64,000 nucleotides of DNA from contig NC_018681.1 of the NCBI RefSeq assembly GCF_000250675.2, positions 9,372,349 through 9,436,348 of the forward strand, given 5' to 3'. Below, piece after piece: positions 53,939 through 62,381 of the stretch. The notes beneath the pieces are model-generated. The model ran no database searches and was not told the origin of the DNA. It worked only from the letters and a program-made list of their open reading frames with translations. A program made the position numbers and the translations under genes. Every line of letters starts with the position of its first letter. The stretch's first letter is position 1. This DNA comes from Nocardia brasiliensis ATCC 700358 (GTDB lineage Bacteria > Actinomycetota > Actinomycetes > Mycobacteriales > Mycobacteriaceae).

Positions 53939-54940
53939 TCACTCCGCGCCTTCGGCGACCCGCACCACCGAGCGCGCCGCCATTTCCCGTCCGGCATCGA
54001 GGTAGCTCATTGCGCCTCGGGAGCCTGGATCATAATCGAGCACCGTCATGCCGTAGCCCGGCGCCTCGGAGACCTTCACGCTGCGCGGGATCACCGAGCG
54101 CAGCACCACGTCACCGAAATGACCGCGCACCTCCTCGGCGACCTGGTCGGCCAGCTTGGTCCGGCCGTCGTACATCGTGAGAATCACGGTGGAGACATGC
54201 AGTTCGGGATTGAGGTGCGCCTGCACCAGACCGATATTGCGGAGCAGCTGACCGACACCCTCCAGCGCGTAGTACTCGCACTGGATCGGGATCAGCACCT
54301 CCTTCGCGGCGACCATCGCGTTGACGGTCAGCAGACCGAGCGAAGGCGGGCAGTCGATCATCACGTAGTCGATGTCGTATCCGGCGATATTGGCCTCCTG
54401 GATGGCGGCCTTCAGCCGGCCTTCCCGAGCCACCATCGACACCAGCTCGATCTCGGCGCCGGCCAGATCGATGGTCGCCGGAATGCAGAGCAGGCGTTCG
54501 TTGTGCGGACTCTGCTGGATCGCGTCCTTGACCGACACCTCGCCGATGAGGAGTTCGTAGCTGGACGGCACACCCGAGTGATGCTCGATGCCGAGGGCGG
54601 TGCTGGCGTTGCCCTGCGGGTCCAGATCGATCACGAGGACCGTCATCCCCTGATGCGCCAGAGCGGCCGCGAGATTCACCGCGGTGGTCGTCTTGCCGAC
54701 GCCGCCCTTCTGATTGGCGATGGTGATGATGCGTTGCTCGTGCGGTTTCGGCACTGTCACCTTTCCTGGATGCAGTATCTGGCTAGCGCGTTGAGCTTCG
54801 GCCGCGATCGGGGTCTCGCTGGGGGAGATGTTCCCGAACGGCGTGCTTCCGAATGTCTCCGCGTCGAAATTGCTGGAGTCCAGCATTCCCGGCACGCGCG
54901 ACGTAGTTTCCCGTGAAACATTCGCCGGACCGCTCGACAT
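53939..54940 (-). CDS. parA: Chromosome partitioning ATPase ParA
   Basis: A 333-residue ATPase that drives origin segregation with ParB. The deviant Walker A KGGVGKTT is at 78-85, the switch motif DLDPQGNAS follows, and MIDCPPSLG is Walker B-like. The first 60 residues are a poorly conserved extension encoding a parS-like site (codons 7-12). In M. tuberculosis rsmG lies directly upstream. Here it is separated by 4.7 kb. ATG 54940 is chosen. A shorter start further in is possible since the N-terminal extension is variable. Confidence 0.9.
   Translation of the reverse strand: MSSGPANVSRETTSRVPGMLDSSNFDAETFGSTPFGNISPSETPIAAEAQRASQILHPGKVTVPKPHEQRIITIANQKGGVGKTTTAVNLAAALAHQGMTVLVIDLDPQGNASTALGIEHHSGVPSSYELLIGEVSVKDAIQQSPHNERLLCIPATIDLAGAEIELVSMVAREGRLKAAIQEANIAGYDIDYVMIDCPPSLGLLTVNAMVAAKEVLIPIQCEYYALEGVGQLLRNIGLVQAHLNPELHVSTVILTMYDGRTKLADQVAEEVRGHFGDVVLRSVIPRSVKVSEAPGYGMTVLDYDPGSRGAMSYLDAGREMAARSVVRVAEGAE
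54905..54920. promoter_or_regulatory. parS-like site within parA
   Basis: AGTTTCCCGTGAAACA matches TGTTTCACGTGAAACA at 14 of 16 positions. It lies within codons 7-12 of parA. Confidence 0.55.
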
Positions 54941-55224
54941 AGACAGCTCCTAACCCGAGAAACTCAGATCACGTGCGGCCGACGGACCGTCGGCGCCGTG
55001 TCATCAAACAAGCTGTGTCGGATCGAACATGATGCCCAACCGGGTTCGCGGCGCCCGATCGACCGAGCGGAGCCCTCGCCGCTGTCAACACCAGATCCTC
55101 CGTGGCACCTACGCTCACGCCCGACGTCCACTAGCTTGCCAGCCCCGAGCGGGATAAGAAAGCTGAATCGCGGCAACGGACGAAGGACACGCGAATCTGT
55201 CCATATTCAGCCACCGATACCCGA

Positions 55225-55240
55225 TGTTTCACATGAAACC
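55225..55240. promoter_or_regulatory. parS-like site
   Basis: TGTTTCACATGAAACC, 14 of 16 against TGTTTCACGTGAAACA. The centre is CACATG in place of CACGTG. Confidence 0.65.
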
Positions 55241-55289
55241 CCGCACCCGCCAAGGGGGTTACGGAGACCCGGAGCTTGCCGGAGTCCGA

Positions 55290-55305
55290 TGTTTCATGTG
55301 AAACC
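55290..55305. promoter_or_regulatory. parS-like site
   Basis: TGTTTCATGTGAAACC, 14 of 16 against the consensus. The same 16-mer recurs at 56028. It is 65 bases from the previous site. Confidence 0.65.
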
Positions 55306-55523
55306 GTTGTCGGCGTGGGGAGCTGGGGGCTTGGCCAATACGTCAGTGTGACGTATCTCCGGCAGAGTGCTGCGCGTCGTCCACCAGACCACGATGTGCA
55401 TCGAGATCGAATTCCCCACTGCCGCTACAGCAGTGCCGGCGCGGGCTCCCAACCTCGAGCGTTCGAAGGATTCCCGGGTTTGCATCCCGACAGACATGAT
55501 CCCTCCCGAGGTGGTCGCGACCT

Positions 55524-55712
55524 AGTCGCGTCGCCCAGTCGCGTCGCCCAGTCGCGGCGCCCAGTCGCGGCGCCCAGTCGCGGCGCCCAGTCGCGGCGCC
55601 CAGTCGCGGCGCCCAGTCGCGGCGCCCAGTCGCGGCGCCCAGTCGCGGCGCCCAGTCGCGGCGCCCAGTCGCGGCGCCCAGTCGCGGCGCCCAGTCGCGG
55701 CGCCCAGTCGCG
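55524..55712. repeat. 13-bp tandem repeat, about 14.5 copies
   Basis: Two units AGTCGCGTCGCCC are followed by twelve perfect units AGTCGCGGCGCCC and a 7-base partial copy, without interruption. Each G-type unit contains GGCGCC. The array lies between parS-like sites at 55290 and 55831. Its near-perfect homogeneity suggests recent expansion by slippage or active maintenance. It has no spacers, so it is not a CRISPR array. Confidence 0.95.
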
Positions 55713-55830
55713 CGGGTGGTCGTTTCGTGTTGGCGCTCAGCTAGAACAATCGCGCTCCTTCTCAGCGGGTTCGGGCGGGCGTGAGAACCGGGACGGGGTC
55801 CCGGAGGGGTGGGTCACCCGTGTCGAGATT

Positions 55831-55846
55831 GGATTCACGTGAAACA
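55831..55846. promoter_or_regulatory. parS-like site
   Basis: GGATTCACGTGAAACA, 14 of 16 against the consensus, with an intact CACGTG centre. Confidence 0.6.
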
Positions 55847-56027
55847 GACGCGTGTCGGCGGAGCGATCTGGTTACTGGTCCTGGACGGCCCACTTCGGCG
55901 TGAAGTCTCCGCCAGCGGGGTGAGGGGGAGTGGCCTGGTCTCCGACGGCTGTCTTCGCCTGCAGGGGTGGAGCAGAGCAGGTTGGCGCCCCCTATCGGAA
56001 TCTCAGCGGCGTCCCCCATTCGCGCGA

Positions 56028-56043
56028 TGTTTCATGTGAAACC
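56028..56043. promoter_or_regulatory. parS-like site
   Basis: TGTTTCATGTGAAACC, identical to the site at 55290. Confidence 0.65.
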
Positions 56044-56704
56044 CAACCTTGTGGATGCCCGCCTGGCTCGGTCATGAGCAAGCGGCGAATGGCCGCTGCG
56101 GGGTCCGGGGAACCAGTGCGTCAGCGACGGGAAACTGTGTGCCGGATGGGACCGATCGCAGCGAGCGGCACCGCAATGCCGGAACCCCTCCAACCGACGA
56201 TGGGGGCGTCTTGCCGCCGTGGCGTCCGATGAGGAACTTCGTATGTTCAGCCTTCTCACGCTGATCCCGCGAGATCGACCAGCCAGCAGCTCGGAGTAAC
56301 AGGCTCCACCCGTCCCAACCCAAGGACACCCATTCATCGGTATCTGTCCGACGGCACTCGATCCCGCCGACGAGCTCCCGCGCACAACTACCCATGGAGG
56401 CGAAGGTGGTGCGGGAGCACCTAACCGATCGAACCGGCCGGGCGCGGTTTAACCCGGATCTTCAGCGATCCAGCGCGTCCCGGTCCGAACACCAGGCGAG
56501 CAGACTCTCGGGTGAATGCGCACCCGCCTGCGTGACTCCGGTTTTCCGGCGCCCGCTGTCCGGTCGAGTCCCAACCTGCCCTCAGCTTCCCGAGCGGGCA
56601 TCCATCGATGAACTCTCCGCGCGGGCCGTCGAATCCTCGTTCGGGGCAATCGGATCGACCCACGCCACCCGCCGACGAAAATTGGCTCCTCTAATCTGCC
56701 GAGT

Positions 56705-56720
56705 CGCTTCACGTGAAACA
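56705..56720. promoter_or_regulatory. parS-like site
   Basis: CGCTTCACGTGAAACA, 14 of 16 against the consensus, with an intact CACGTG centre. Confidence 0.6.
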
Positions 56721-56917
56721 TCGACCCGGTTCTGCTCCTGCACCCCGGACCCCGCGTGCCCCGATGCCTATGCGGGGGTTCGGCAGCCGAGAGCCGGGCG
56801 GGGGATGGATGGATTCCTAACGGCAGGATTCAGATTTGTTCTGTCCCGTAGTTGAGGTGGGTTGCCCACCTCCCCACGCCCCTTGGCGACCCCCCAGAGG
56901 ATGAGAACGCCGCTCAA

Positions 56918-56933
56918 TGATTCACGTGGAACC
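56918..56933. promoter_or_regulatory. parS-like site (weaker)
   Basis: TGATTCACGTGGAACC, 13 of 16 against the consensus. It is the least similar of the cluster. Confidence 0.45.
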
Positions 56934-57283
56934 CTCGGCCCCTGGCGGACGGCGGAGCTTCCACGACCGCGAGCCAAGCAGCCCCCGTGCCGCGGTCCGT
57001 TCCCTGTGACAGCTCACGCAACTCCTACACCCGCGCCGCCCCGCTCGGGTAGGTCCCGCTCCTCGTTCGCAACTCGACCTCATGACAGAGCCCAGATGAA
57101 ACCTCGACCCCCAACAGTTCTTCGTCCACGACGGATCCACTACCAAGCAACCTGCTCGGGGTTCCCAGCCGCGGTCCGTCCCATCGAAGAGCCGACCGGG
57201 GAAGACTGGTACGCGGGCTGCCCACCCGGACGACCGATCGAGGCGTTGGCATCCCGTTCCGTCCTTCGCGGAGCAGCCAACGG

Positions 57284-57299
57284 TGATTCACGTGAAACC
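57284..57299. promoter_or_regulatory. parS-like site
   Basis: TGATTCACGTGAAACC, 14 of 16 against the consensus. Confidence 0.6.
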
Positions 57300-57479
57300 T
57301 CTGCCTTCGCGGGGGACCGAACTTCGAACCACAATCTCGTTCATGCGAGCGAAGACCCATCACCCGTCGCGAGGCGGCTCAACTCACACCCTGCGGACGC
57401 GGGGAGTGTCATCGGGGTCGAGTCGTCTGCACCGCAGTGTTCAGGCGTCGCAGACCCGGTCGCCCGAGCGTTGACCAGT

Positions 57480-57800
57480 CACCCCCTCGGCCTCTCGTCC
57501 CTCACCCCACCGCTCCGCCGTATCCTCGCCCCGCACGCCCCTCTCGCACCGCGCCTCCGTCGCTTCTCGCTCCGTCGCGCCTCACACGTCGCCCGTCGCC
57601 CTCTCGCCCGTCGCCTCTCGCACCCCGCACGTCGCCCCTCGCCTCGCTCCCTCGCCCCTCACACCATCGACCGTCGCGCCTCACCCCGTCACACGCCGCA
57701 CGCCGCACGCCGCATTCCTCGCCTCTCGCACCCTCTCGCCTGTCGGCACTCTTCGCCTGTCGCTCAGCGGTGCCCTCGTCGTCGCGCCTCCGGCAACCCG
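57480..57800. repeat. C-rich low-complexity tract built from degenerate CTCGCC/CGTCGCC units
   Basis: The plus strand is dominated by short variants of CTCGC, CGTCGCC and CACCC. In the 60 bases from 57541 I count 32 C and 13 G. The 14-mer CGCCTCTCGCACCC occurs twice (57612-57625 and 57720-57733). Frames through it are open only because the composition avoids stops, and no protein family is visible. Confidence 0.7.
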
Positions 57801-57973
57801 CCGCTCCCTCGCTCTGCCGCGGCCCACCGCGCCGCCGTCACTCCATGCGCTTCGTCGACCGTCGCCTGCCGCCCCCGTCACCCGCCAGCGGCGGCCCGGC
57901 GACCCGTCGGCCGACACGCCTCCGTCACACTCGATGCGCTTCCATCGCACCTCGACGTGCGCCCAACCCGGCG

Positions 57974-58059
57974 GCTTCGAAACCGGTGACGCCGAACATC
58001 CAATCCGGGACGAACGGGTGGGGTTGTCCGTACGCGACCTCGACGGGCGCTCCGACGTC
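57974..58059 (-). pseudogene. Fragment of an SRPBCC gene
   Basis: Read on the minus strand, this stretch encodes DVGAPVEVAYGQPHPFVPDWM and on to FGVTGFEA, matching residues 9-38 of the SRPBCC protein encoded at 237-710. The nucleotide match (to plus-strand 261-351) is near-identical apart from a small deletion and local frame change around the middle and a few substitutions. Only about 86 bases remain and nothing recognisable follows. It is a relic of a second copy or of a partial duplication. Confidence 0.8.
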
Positions 58060-58066
58060 GGCAGGC

Positions 58067-58207
58067 GAGGTGCGTCGCAGCGCGAGCATGCAACCGCTGC
58101 CGCGCGACACCGATGAACCCGAGGGCAAGGTACCTCACAGTACGAGCCGGCAGCCGCGGTCCGCGCGACAGAAATAGACCTCGGGGGTGAGGTGCGTCGC
58201 AGCGCGA
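58067..58207. repeat. Three copies of a degenerate ~61-bp tandem repeat
   Basis: The 19-mer GAGGTGCGTCGCAGCGCGA occurs exactly at 58067-58085 and 58189-58207. A diverged copy (13 of 19) lies midway at 58127-58145. The first two units also share their downstream parts (both contain CCGCGCGACA about 35 bases in). The period is 60-62 bases. The function is unknown, and the repeat directly precedes the monooxygenase promoter region. Confidence 0.7.
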
Positions 58208-58402
58208 CGGCCGCGAGTCGGATGCCGAGCTATAGTGGCAAGGTCGCGAAAAACGATGTGCCGCGGGTTCTTCGCCGCGCATCGCGCATACATCGATTCA
58301 GTGAGTTCTGATCGTTGAGCGTCTCCCTGCTGAGGCCGGACGTCCTGTCCGTTCCAGCACTGACCATCGCCGACGCGGGTCGGCGCAACGGAGGAGCGCA
58401 GT

Positions 58403-59524
58403 ATGCGGAAGTCCATCGCCATTATCGGAGCAGGGTTGGGCGGGCTGACGCTCGCGCGGGTGCTGCAGGCGCACGGCGTCGACGCGACGATCTATGAGGG
58501 GGAAGCTTCGGCGCAGAGTCGTGCGCAAGGCGGCCTGCTCGACATTCACGAGGACACCGGACAGGTGGCGCTTCGGGCCGCCGGTCTGTACGACGAGTTC
58601 CGCACTCTGGTCCGGCCGGGGGAGGACGCCAAGCGCGTGGTCGACCTGCACGGCACGATGCTGTTCGACAAGCCGGCGGATCCCGGTACCGCTCAGCCGG
58701 AGGTGGACCGTGGCGAACTCCGGCAACTGTTCATCGACTCGCTGACGCCCGGGACGATCAAGTGGGGCCACAAGCTCGACTCGGTCCGGCAGTCTCCAGC
58801 AGGCGGATACGACCTCACCTTCGCGACCGGTTCCACCGCGCGTGCCGATATCGTCGTCGGCGCGGACGGTGCCTGGTCGAAGGTGCGCCCGCTGCTCACT
58901 TCCGAGGAGCCGCGCTACAGCGGAATCTGTTTCATCGAGATCGCCCTCGCCGCAGACAACGAGCGCTGCCGGGAGAGCGTGGCCGCGATCGGCAGCGGCA
59001 CTCTGATGGCGGTCGCGCCGGGCCAAGGCATCATCGCCCACCGCTATGCCGACGGACAGGTGCGCGGCTACGTGGCGCTGAACAAGCCCGAGGAGTGGGT
59101 GAAGTCGATCGACTTCGGTGACGCGTCCGTCGGTCTCCGTCGAGTGGCCGACGAGTTCGATGGTTGGTCGCCACTGCTCACCGCGTTCGTGACGGAGAGC
59201 GACGCGCAACCCTGGCTTCGACCCATCTACGCACTCCCGGTCGGGCTCGACTGGAAGAGGGTGCCCGGGGTGACGCTCATCGGCGACGCCGCACATCTGA
59301 TGTCGCCGTTCGCCGGCGTGGGCGCGAACCTCGCCATGTTCGACGGCGCGGACCTGGCGGCCGAGCTGGTTGCGCAACTCGACACCGAGGTCGCGCTCGA
59401 GGCTTACGAAGACCGGCTGTTCCCGCGTAGTGCCGACGCCGCCGACCGCTCGGCGCAGAACCTGGAGACCTTCTTCGGCCAGGAAGCACCGCAGAGCGTG
59501 GTCAAGCTGTTCGACCACCGGTGA
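58403..59524 (+). CDS. FAD-dependent monooxygenase, TetX-like
   Basis: A 373-residue class A flavoprotein hydroxylase. GxGxxG (residues 9-14, GAGLGG), the DG motif (VGADGAWSKVR) and GDAAHLMSPFAGVGAN (FAD/NADPH sites) are intact, and DRGELRQLFIDSL matches TetX-type enzymes. TetX inactivates tetracyclines, but related enzymes act on many aromatics, so resistance is not established. ATG 58403 has GGAGGAG at 58390-58396. The gene interrupts the usual parA-rsmG order and is not part of the mycobacterial block, so it was probably acquired. Confidence 0.83.
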   Translation: MRKSIAIIGAGLGGLTLARVLQAHGVDATIYEGEASAQSRAQGGLLDIHEDTGQVALRAAGLYDEFRTLVRPGEDAKRVVDLHGTMLFDKPADPGTAQPEVDRGELRQLFIDSLTPGTIKWGHKLDSVRQSPAGGYDLTFATGSTARADIVVGADGAWSKVRPLLTSEEPRYSGICFIEIALAADNERCRESVAAIGSGTLMAVAPGQGIIAHRYADGQVRGYVALNKPEEWVKSIDFGDASVGLRRVADEFDGWSPLLTAFVTESDAQPWLRPIYALPVGLDWKRVPGVTLIGDAAHLMSPFAGVGANLAMFDGADLAAELVAQLDTEVALEAYEDRLFPRSADAADRSAQNLETFFGQEAPQSVVKLFDHR

Positions 59525-59697
59525 CGGTCACGTGACGTTTCGCAGACGATGCTCCGCTGCATCGGCGATACGGTAACCCGGGCAACAGAGGGGTCAGGCC
59601 ATGCACGACCCCCTGTGCGTGTCCACGCCCTGACCACTTGCCGCGTCGCCGACGAACCCAACCCGCCGAGCGGCAACTAGCCGATTCGGCGACCGCC

Positions 59698-60471
59698 CTA
59701 CTTCCCCTTACGCGTGCGCCCGCGCACCCCGTCCGCCCGCTTCGCCGCCCGCGCTTCTTTCCGGGCGGCGGCATGTTCGCTGCGGCGTTCGGCGCGAGGG
59801 AGGCGTTCGGCACTGATGACGAGGGTGGGGGTGGCGACGAGCCCGGCTCCGCAGGCGAGGACCTGGGTGTTGCCGGCGCCGATGCGGTCCAGGGCCGCGG
59901 CGTCGCGCTCGAGTTCTTCGGCGGCGCTGACGCCTTTGAGGGCGAGCATGTGGCCGTGGTCGCGAAGCAGCGGGAACGACCACTGGGTGAGTTTGGCGAG
60001 CGGGGCGACAGCACGGGACGTGACGACGTCGGCGCCGCCGGCTTCTTTCATGACGCCGGACTGTTCGGCTCGGCCGCGGACGACGGTGACGTCCAGTCCG
60101 GCCGCGTCGATGAATTCGCTGAGGAAGATGGTGCGCCGCAGCAGCGGTTCGACCAGGGTGATGCGCAGGTCGGGGCGCGCGATCGCGAGCGGGATGCCGG
60201 GCAGTCCGGCACCGCTGCCGATATCCACCACGGACGCGCCTTCGGCGATCAGTTCACCGATCACCGCGCAGTTGAGGATGTGCCGATCCCAGAGGCGGGG
60301 CACCTCGCGCGGACCGATCAGGCCGCGCTCCACGCCCGCGGTAGCGAGTGCCGCGCAATACTGCCGGGCGAGATCGAGTCGCTCGCCGAACACGACCGCG
60401 GCGGCCGCGGGTGGTTCCAGTTCGGCAGGCAACGCGGTGGTTCCACCGAGATCTCGTTCCACGTGAAACAT
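59698..60471 (-). CDS. rsmG: 16S rRNA (guanine-N7) methyltransferase RsmG
   Basis: A 257-residue SAM-dependent methyltransferase that modifies G527 of 16S rRNA. The SAM-binding VDIGSGAGLPGIPLA, the VEPLLRRTIFL strand-helix and the VTSRAVAPL motif are clear. ATG 60471 (MFHVERDLGG) is used: its first codons coincide with a parS-like site (FHVER is encoded by the site read in reverse). Residues before this Met in the same frame are not family-like. A basic tail of about 35 residues follows the domain. Loss of RsmG gives low-level streptomycin resistance in mycobacteria. Confidence 0.88.
   Translation of the reverse strand: MFHVERDLGGTTALPAELEPPAAAAVVFGERLDLARQYCAALATAGVERGLIGPREVPRLWDRHILNCAVIGELIAEGASVVDIGSGAGLPGIPLAIARPDLRITLVEPLLRRTIFLSEFIDAAGLDVTVVRGRAEQSGVMKEAGGADVVTSRAVAPLAKLTQWSFPLLRDHGHMLALKGVSAAEELERDAAALDRIGAGNTQVLACGAGLVATPTLVISAERLPRAERRSEHAAARKEARAAKRADGVRGRTRKGK
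60455..60470. promoter_or_regulatory. parS-like site over the rsmG start codon
   Basis: CGTTCCACGTGAAACA, 14 of 16 against the consensus. It overlaps codons 1-6 of rsmG, an arrangement also seen in other actinobacteria. Confidence 0.65.
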
Positions 60472-60625
60472 CCTTCCGAACTCGAGGTCGATCAGGGAGA
60501 CAAACAGGGACCGGACACGAACAAGGCCCCCGATCCGAAGACCAGAGGCCCCATCCAACCACCACCGTCAGAGTGACGAAATGCGCCGTCCCCTAACGGT
60601 ATCCGCCTAGCGGGGCGGACTTCAC

Positions 60626-61177
60626 TCAGGACGGAACGACGACCACGTGCCGGTTCGGCTCGACGCCTTCGCTCTCGCTCTCGACGCCGTCGATCGCCGC
60701 CACCGCGTCGTGCACGATCTTGCGCTCGAACGGGGTCATCGGTGCGAGCGACTCCGGCGCACCCGATTCCAGCACGCGCTGCGCGGCGGCGGTGCCGAGC
60801 GCGCTGAGGTCTTCCCGACGCTTGGCACGCCAGCCGGCCACGTCCAGCATGAGCCGGCTGCGCACGCCGGTCGCCTGCTGCACGGCGAGCCGGGTCAGCT
60901 CCTGGAGCGCGTCCAGCACTTCACCGTTGCGACCGACCAGCTTCGACAGATCGCGGCCGCCATCGATGCTGACGATGGCGCGGTCACCCTCGACGTCGAG
61001 GTCGATGTCCCCGTCGAAGTCGAGCACGTCGAGCAACTGCTCGAGGTAGTCGCCCGCGATCTCGCCCTCTTCGATGAGGGCTTCCTCCGCGTCGTTCACG
61101 ACATCGTCGGCGTCCGTTCCGGCGTTCACCATCGTCGTCGCCACTGTGGCGTCCCCTCCGTCGGTCTCAACTGTCAT
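60626..61177 (-). CDS. jag: RNA-binding protein Jag/KhpB (KH and R3H domains)
   Basis: A 183-residue RNA-binding protein. An acidic N-terminus (about 1-50) precedes a KH-like domain (VGRNGEVLDALQELTRLAV) and a C-terminal R3H domain (LAPMTPFERKIVHDAVAAIDGVESESEGVEPNR region). In mycobacteria it lies between yidC and rsmG (Rv3920c). ATG 61177 has AAGGAA six bases upstream. ATG 61192 would add five residues. Confidence 0.86.
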   Translation of the reverse strand: MTVETDGGDATVATTMVNAGTDADDVVNDAEEALIEEGEIAGDYLEQLLDVLDFDGDIDLDVEGDRAIVSIDGGRDLSKLVGRNGEVLDALQELTRLAVQQATGVRSRLMLDVAGWRAKRREDLSALGTAAAQRVLESGAPESLAPMTPFERKIVHDAVAAIDGVESESEGVEPNRHVVVVPS

Positions 61178-61283
61178 TTGGGTTTCCTTCATCTGCTCAT
61201 CACGCTCGCCGGGCGCTCGCCGCCGGACGGTGCGCGATCAAAGGGTTGCTCAGCGTGGTGGCCGCCGGGCCACCGAAGTGTGA

Positions 61284-62381
61284 TCAGCGTCTGCGCTTCT
61301 GGTTCGCCCGGCCGCGGTTGCCCGGGCGCTTCTGACCGCCCGGCCGGCGCTGGCCCGCAGCCTTGCTGGGGGTCTTCGCGGTGCCATTGGTCGACGGCGC
61401 ACCCTCGACAGCGTCCTCGACGGAGTCCGACCCGGGACCCGGCTTCTTCTTCACGTTGACCGGCTTGGCCCCCGGCTTGGGCGCGTTCTGCGCCCGCTGT
61501 TCCAGCTTGGCCAGCTTCTTCTCTTCCTCTTCCTTCTCCATGCGGCCGAAGACGAGGTGCTGCTGCCCGTAGGTCCAGATGTTGTTGGAGACCCAGTAAA
61601 GGAGGATGGCGATCGGCAGGAACGGGCCACCGACGAGCACGCCGAGCGGGAAGACCCAGAGCGCGAGCTTGTTCATCATCGCGGCCTGCGGGTTCGCGGC
61701 CGCCTCCGGCGTCTGCCGGGCGACCGACGCACGCGCGTTGAAATGCGTTGCGAGACCGGCGATTATCATCAAGGGGATGGCGACGAGCGCGATGTTCAGC
61801 TTGCTCGGCAGGCCGAGTCCGTGGATGGCGAAGGCCTGCAGCTCGGTGTTCGGGATGGTGATGAAGGCCGAGATCGGCGCGCCGAAGATACGGGCGCTCA
61901 GGAACGACTGCACATCGGCGGCGTTGAAGACGTAGTTCGGCGTGTTCGCGTTCTCCGCGATCGACATGCCCAGCTGGCCGAAGCCGTGACCGGTGCGGTT
62001 GAACGAGCGCAGCACGTGGAACAGGCCGAGGAACACCGGCACCTGGGCCAGGATCGGCAGGCAGCCCATCAGCGGGTTGAAGCCGTGGTCCTTCTGCAGC
62101 TTCTGCATCTCGACGGCCATCTTCTGGCGGTCGTTCTTGTACTTCTTCTGCAGCTCTTTGATCTGCGGCTGCAGTTCCTGCATCTGTTTGGTGGTGCGGA
62201 CCTGCTTCACGAACGGCTTGTAGAGCAGCACACGCAGCGTGAACACGAGGAACACGACGGCCAGTGCCCAGGCGATGCCGCTGTCTTTACCGAGACCGGG
62301 CACCAACGCGAAAACCCGATGCCAGAACCACAAGATCCAGGACACCGGATAATAAATGAAGTCGAGCACGGCTCTATGCAC
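61284..62381 (-). CDS. yidC: Membrane protein insertase YidC
   Basis: A 365-residue insertase/chaperone for inner-membrane proteins. The Oxa1-type core starts at the first helix (DFIYYPVSWILWFWH), then a long cytoplasmic hairpin (MQELQPQIKELQKKYKNDRQKMAVEMQKL), four further helices, and a basic Lys/Arg/Pro-rich C-terminal tail of about 90 residues typical of actinobacteria. GTG 62381 overlaps the yidD stop by eight bases. GTG 62369 (VLDFIYYPVSW) is the alternative start. Confidence 0.88.
   Translation of the reverse strand: MHRAVLDFIYYPVSWILWFWHRVFALVPGLGKDSGIAWALAVVFLVFTLRVLLYKPFVKQVRTTKQMQELQPQIKELQKKYKNDRQKMAVEMQKLQKDHGFNPLMGCLPILAQVPVFLGLFHVLRSFNRTGHGFGQLGMSIAENANTPNYVFNAADVQSFLSARIFGAPISAFITIPNTELQAFAIHGLGLPSKLNIALVAIPLMIIAGLATHFNARASVARQTPEAAANPQAAMMNKLALWVFPLGVLVGGPFLPIAILLYWVSNNIWTYGQQHLVFGRMEKEEEEKKLAKLEQRAQNAPKPGAKPVNVKKKPGPGSDSVEDAVEGAPSTNGTAKTPSKAAGQRRPGGQKRPGNRGRANQKRRR

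Larger units (their letters stand above)
54941..58402. other. Gene-poor parS-rich region between parA and the monooxygenase gene
   Basis: About 3.46 kb without a credible gene. Open frames of 60-375 codons occur, but their proteins are Arg/Pro/Ser-rich, differ between frames and lack ribosome-binding sites. The region holds seven parS-like sites (55225-57299), a 13-bp tandem repeat (55524-55712), a C-rich tract (about 57480-57800), a remnant of an SRPBCC gene (57974-58059) and degenerate 61-bp repeats (58067-58207). In mycobacteria rsmG follows parA directly, so the stretch is an insertion relative to that order. Confidence 0.75.

Noticed and set aside
55524..55712. Possible CRISPR array
   Set aside because: Units are contiguous, 13 bp long and without spacers.
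55276..55842. 188-codon frame with a 13-residue periodic repeat
   Set aside because: The periodicity is the 13-bp DNA array read in triplets. Nothing else supports coding.
56862..57989. 375-codon open frame on the plus strand in the gene-poor region
   Set aside because: The protein is Arg/Pro/Ser/His-rich without a domain, it runs through the C-rich tract, has no good ribosome-binding site, and equally long frames overlap it on both strands.
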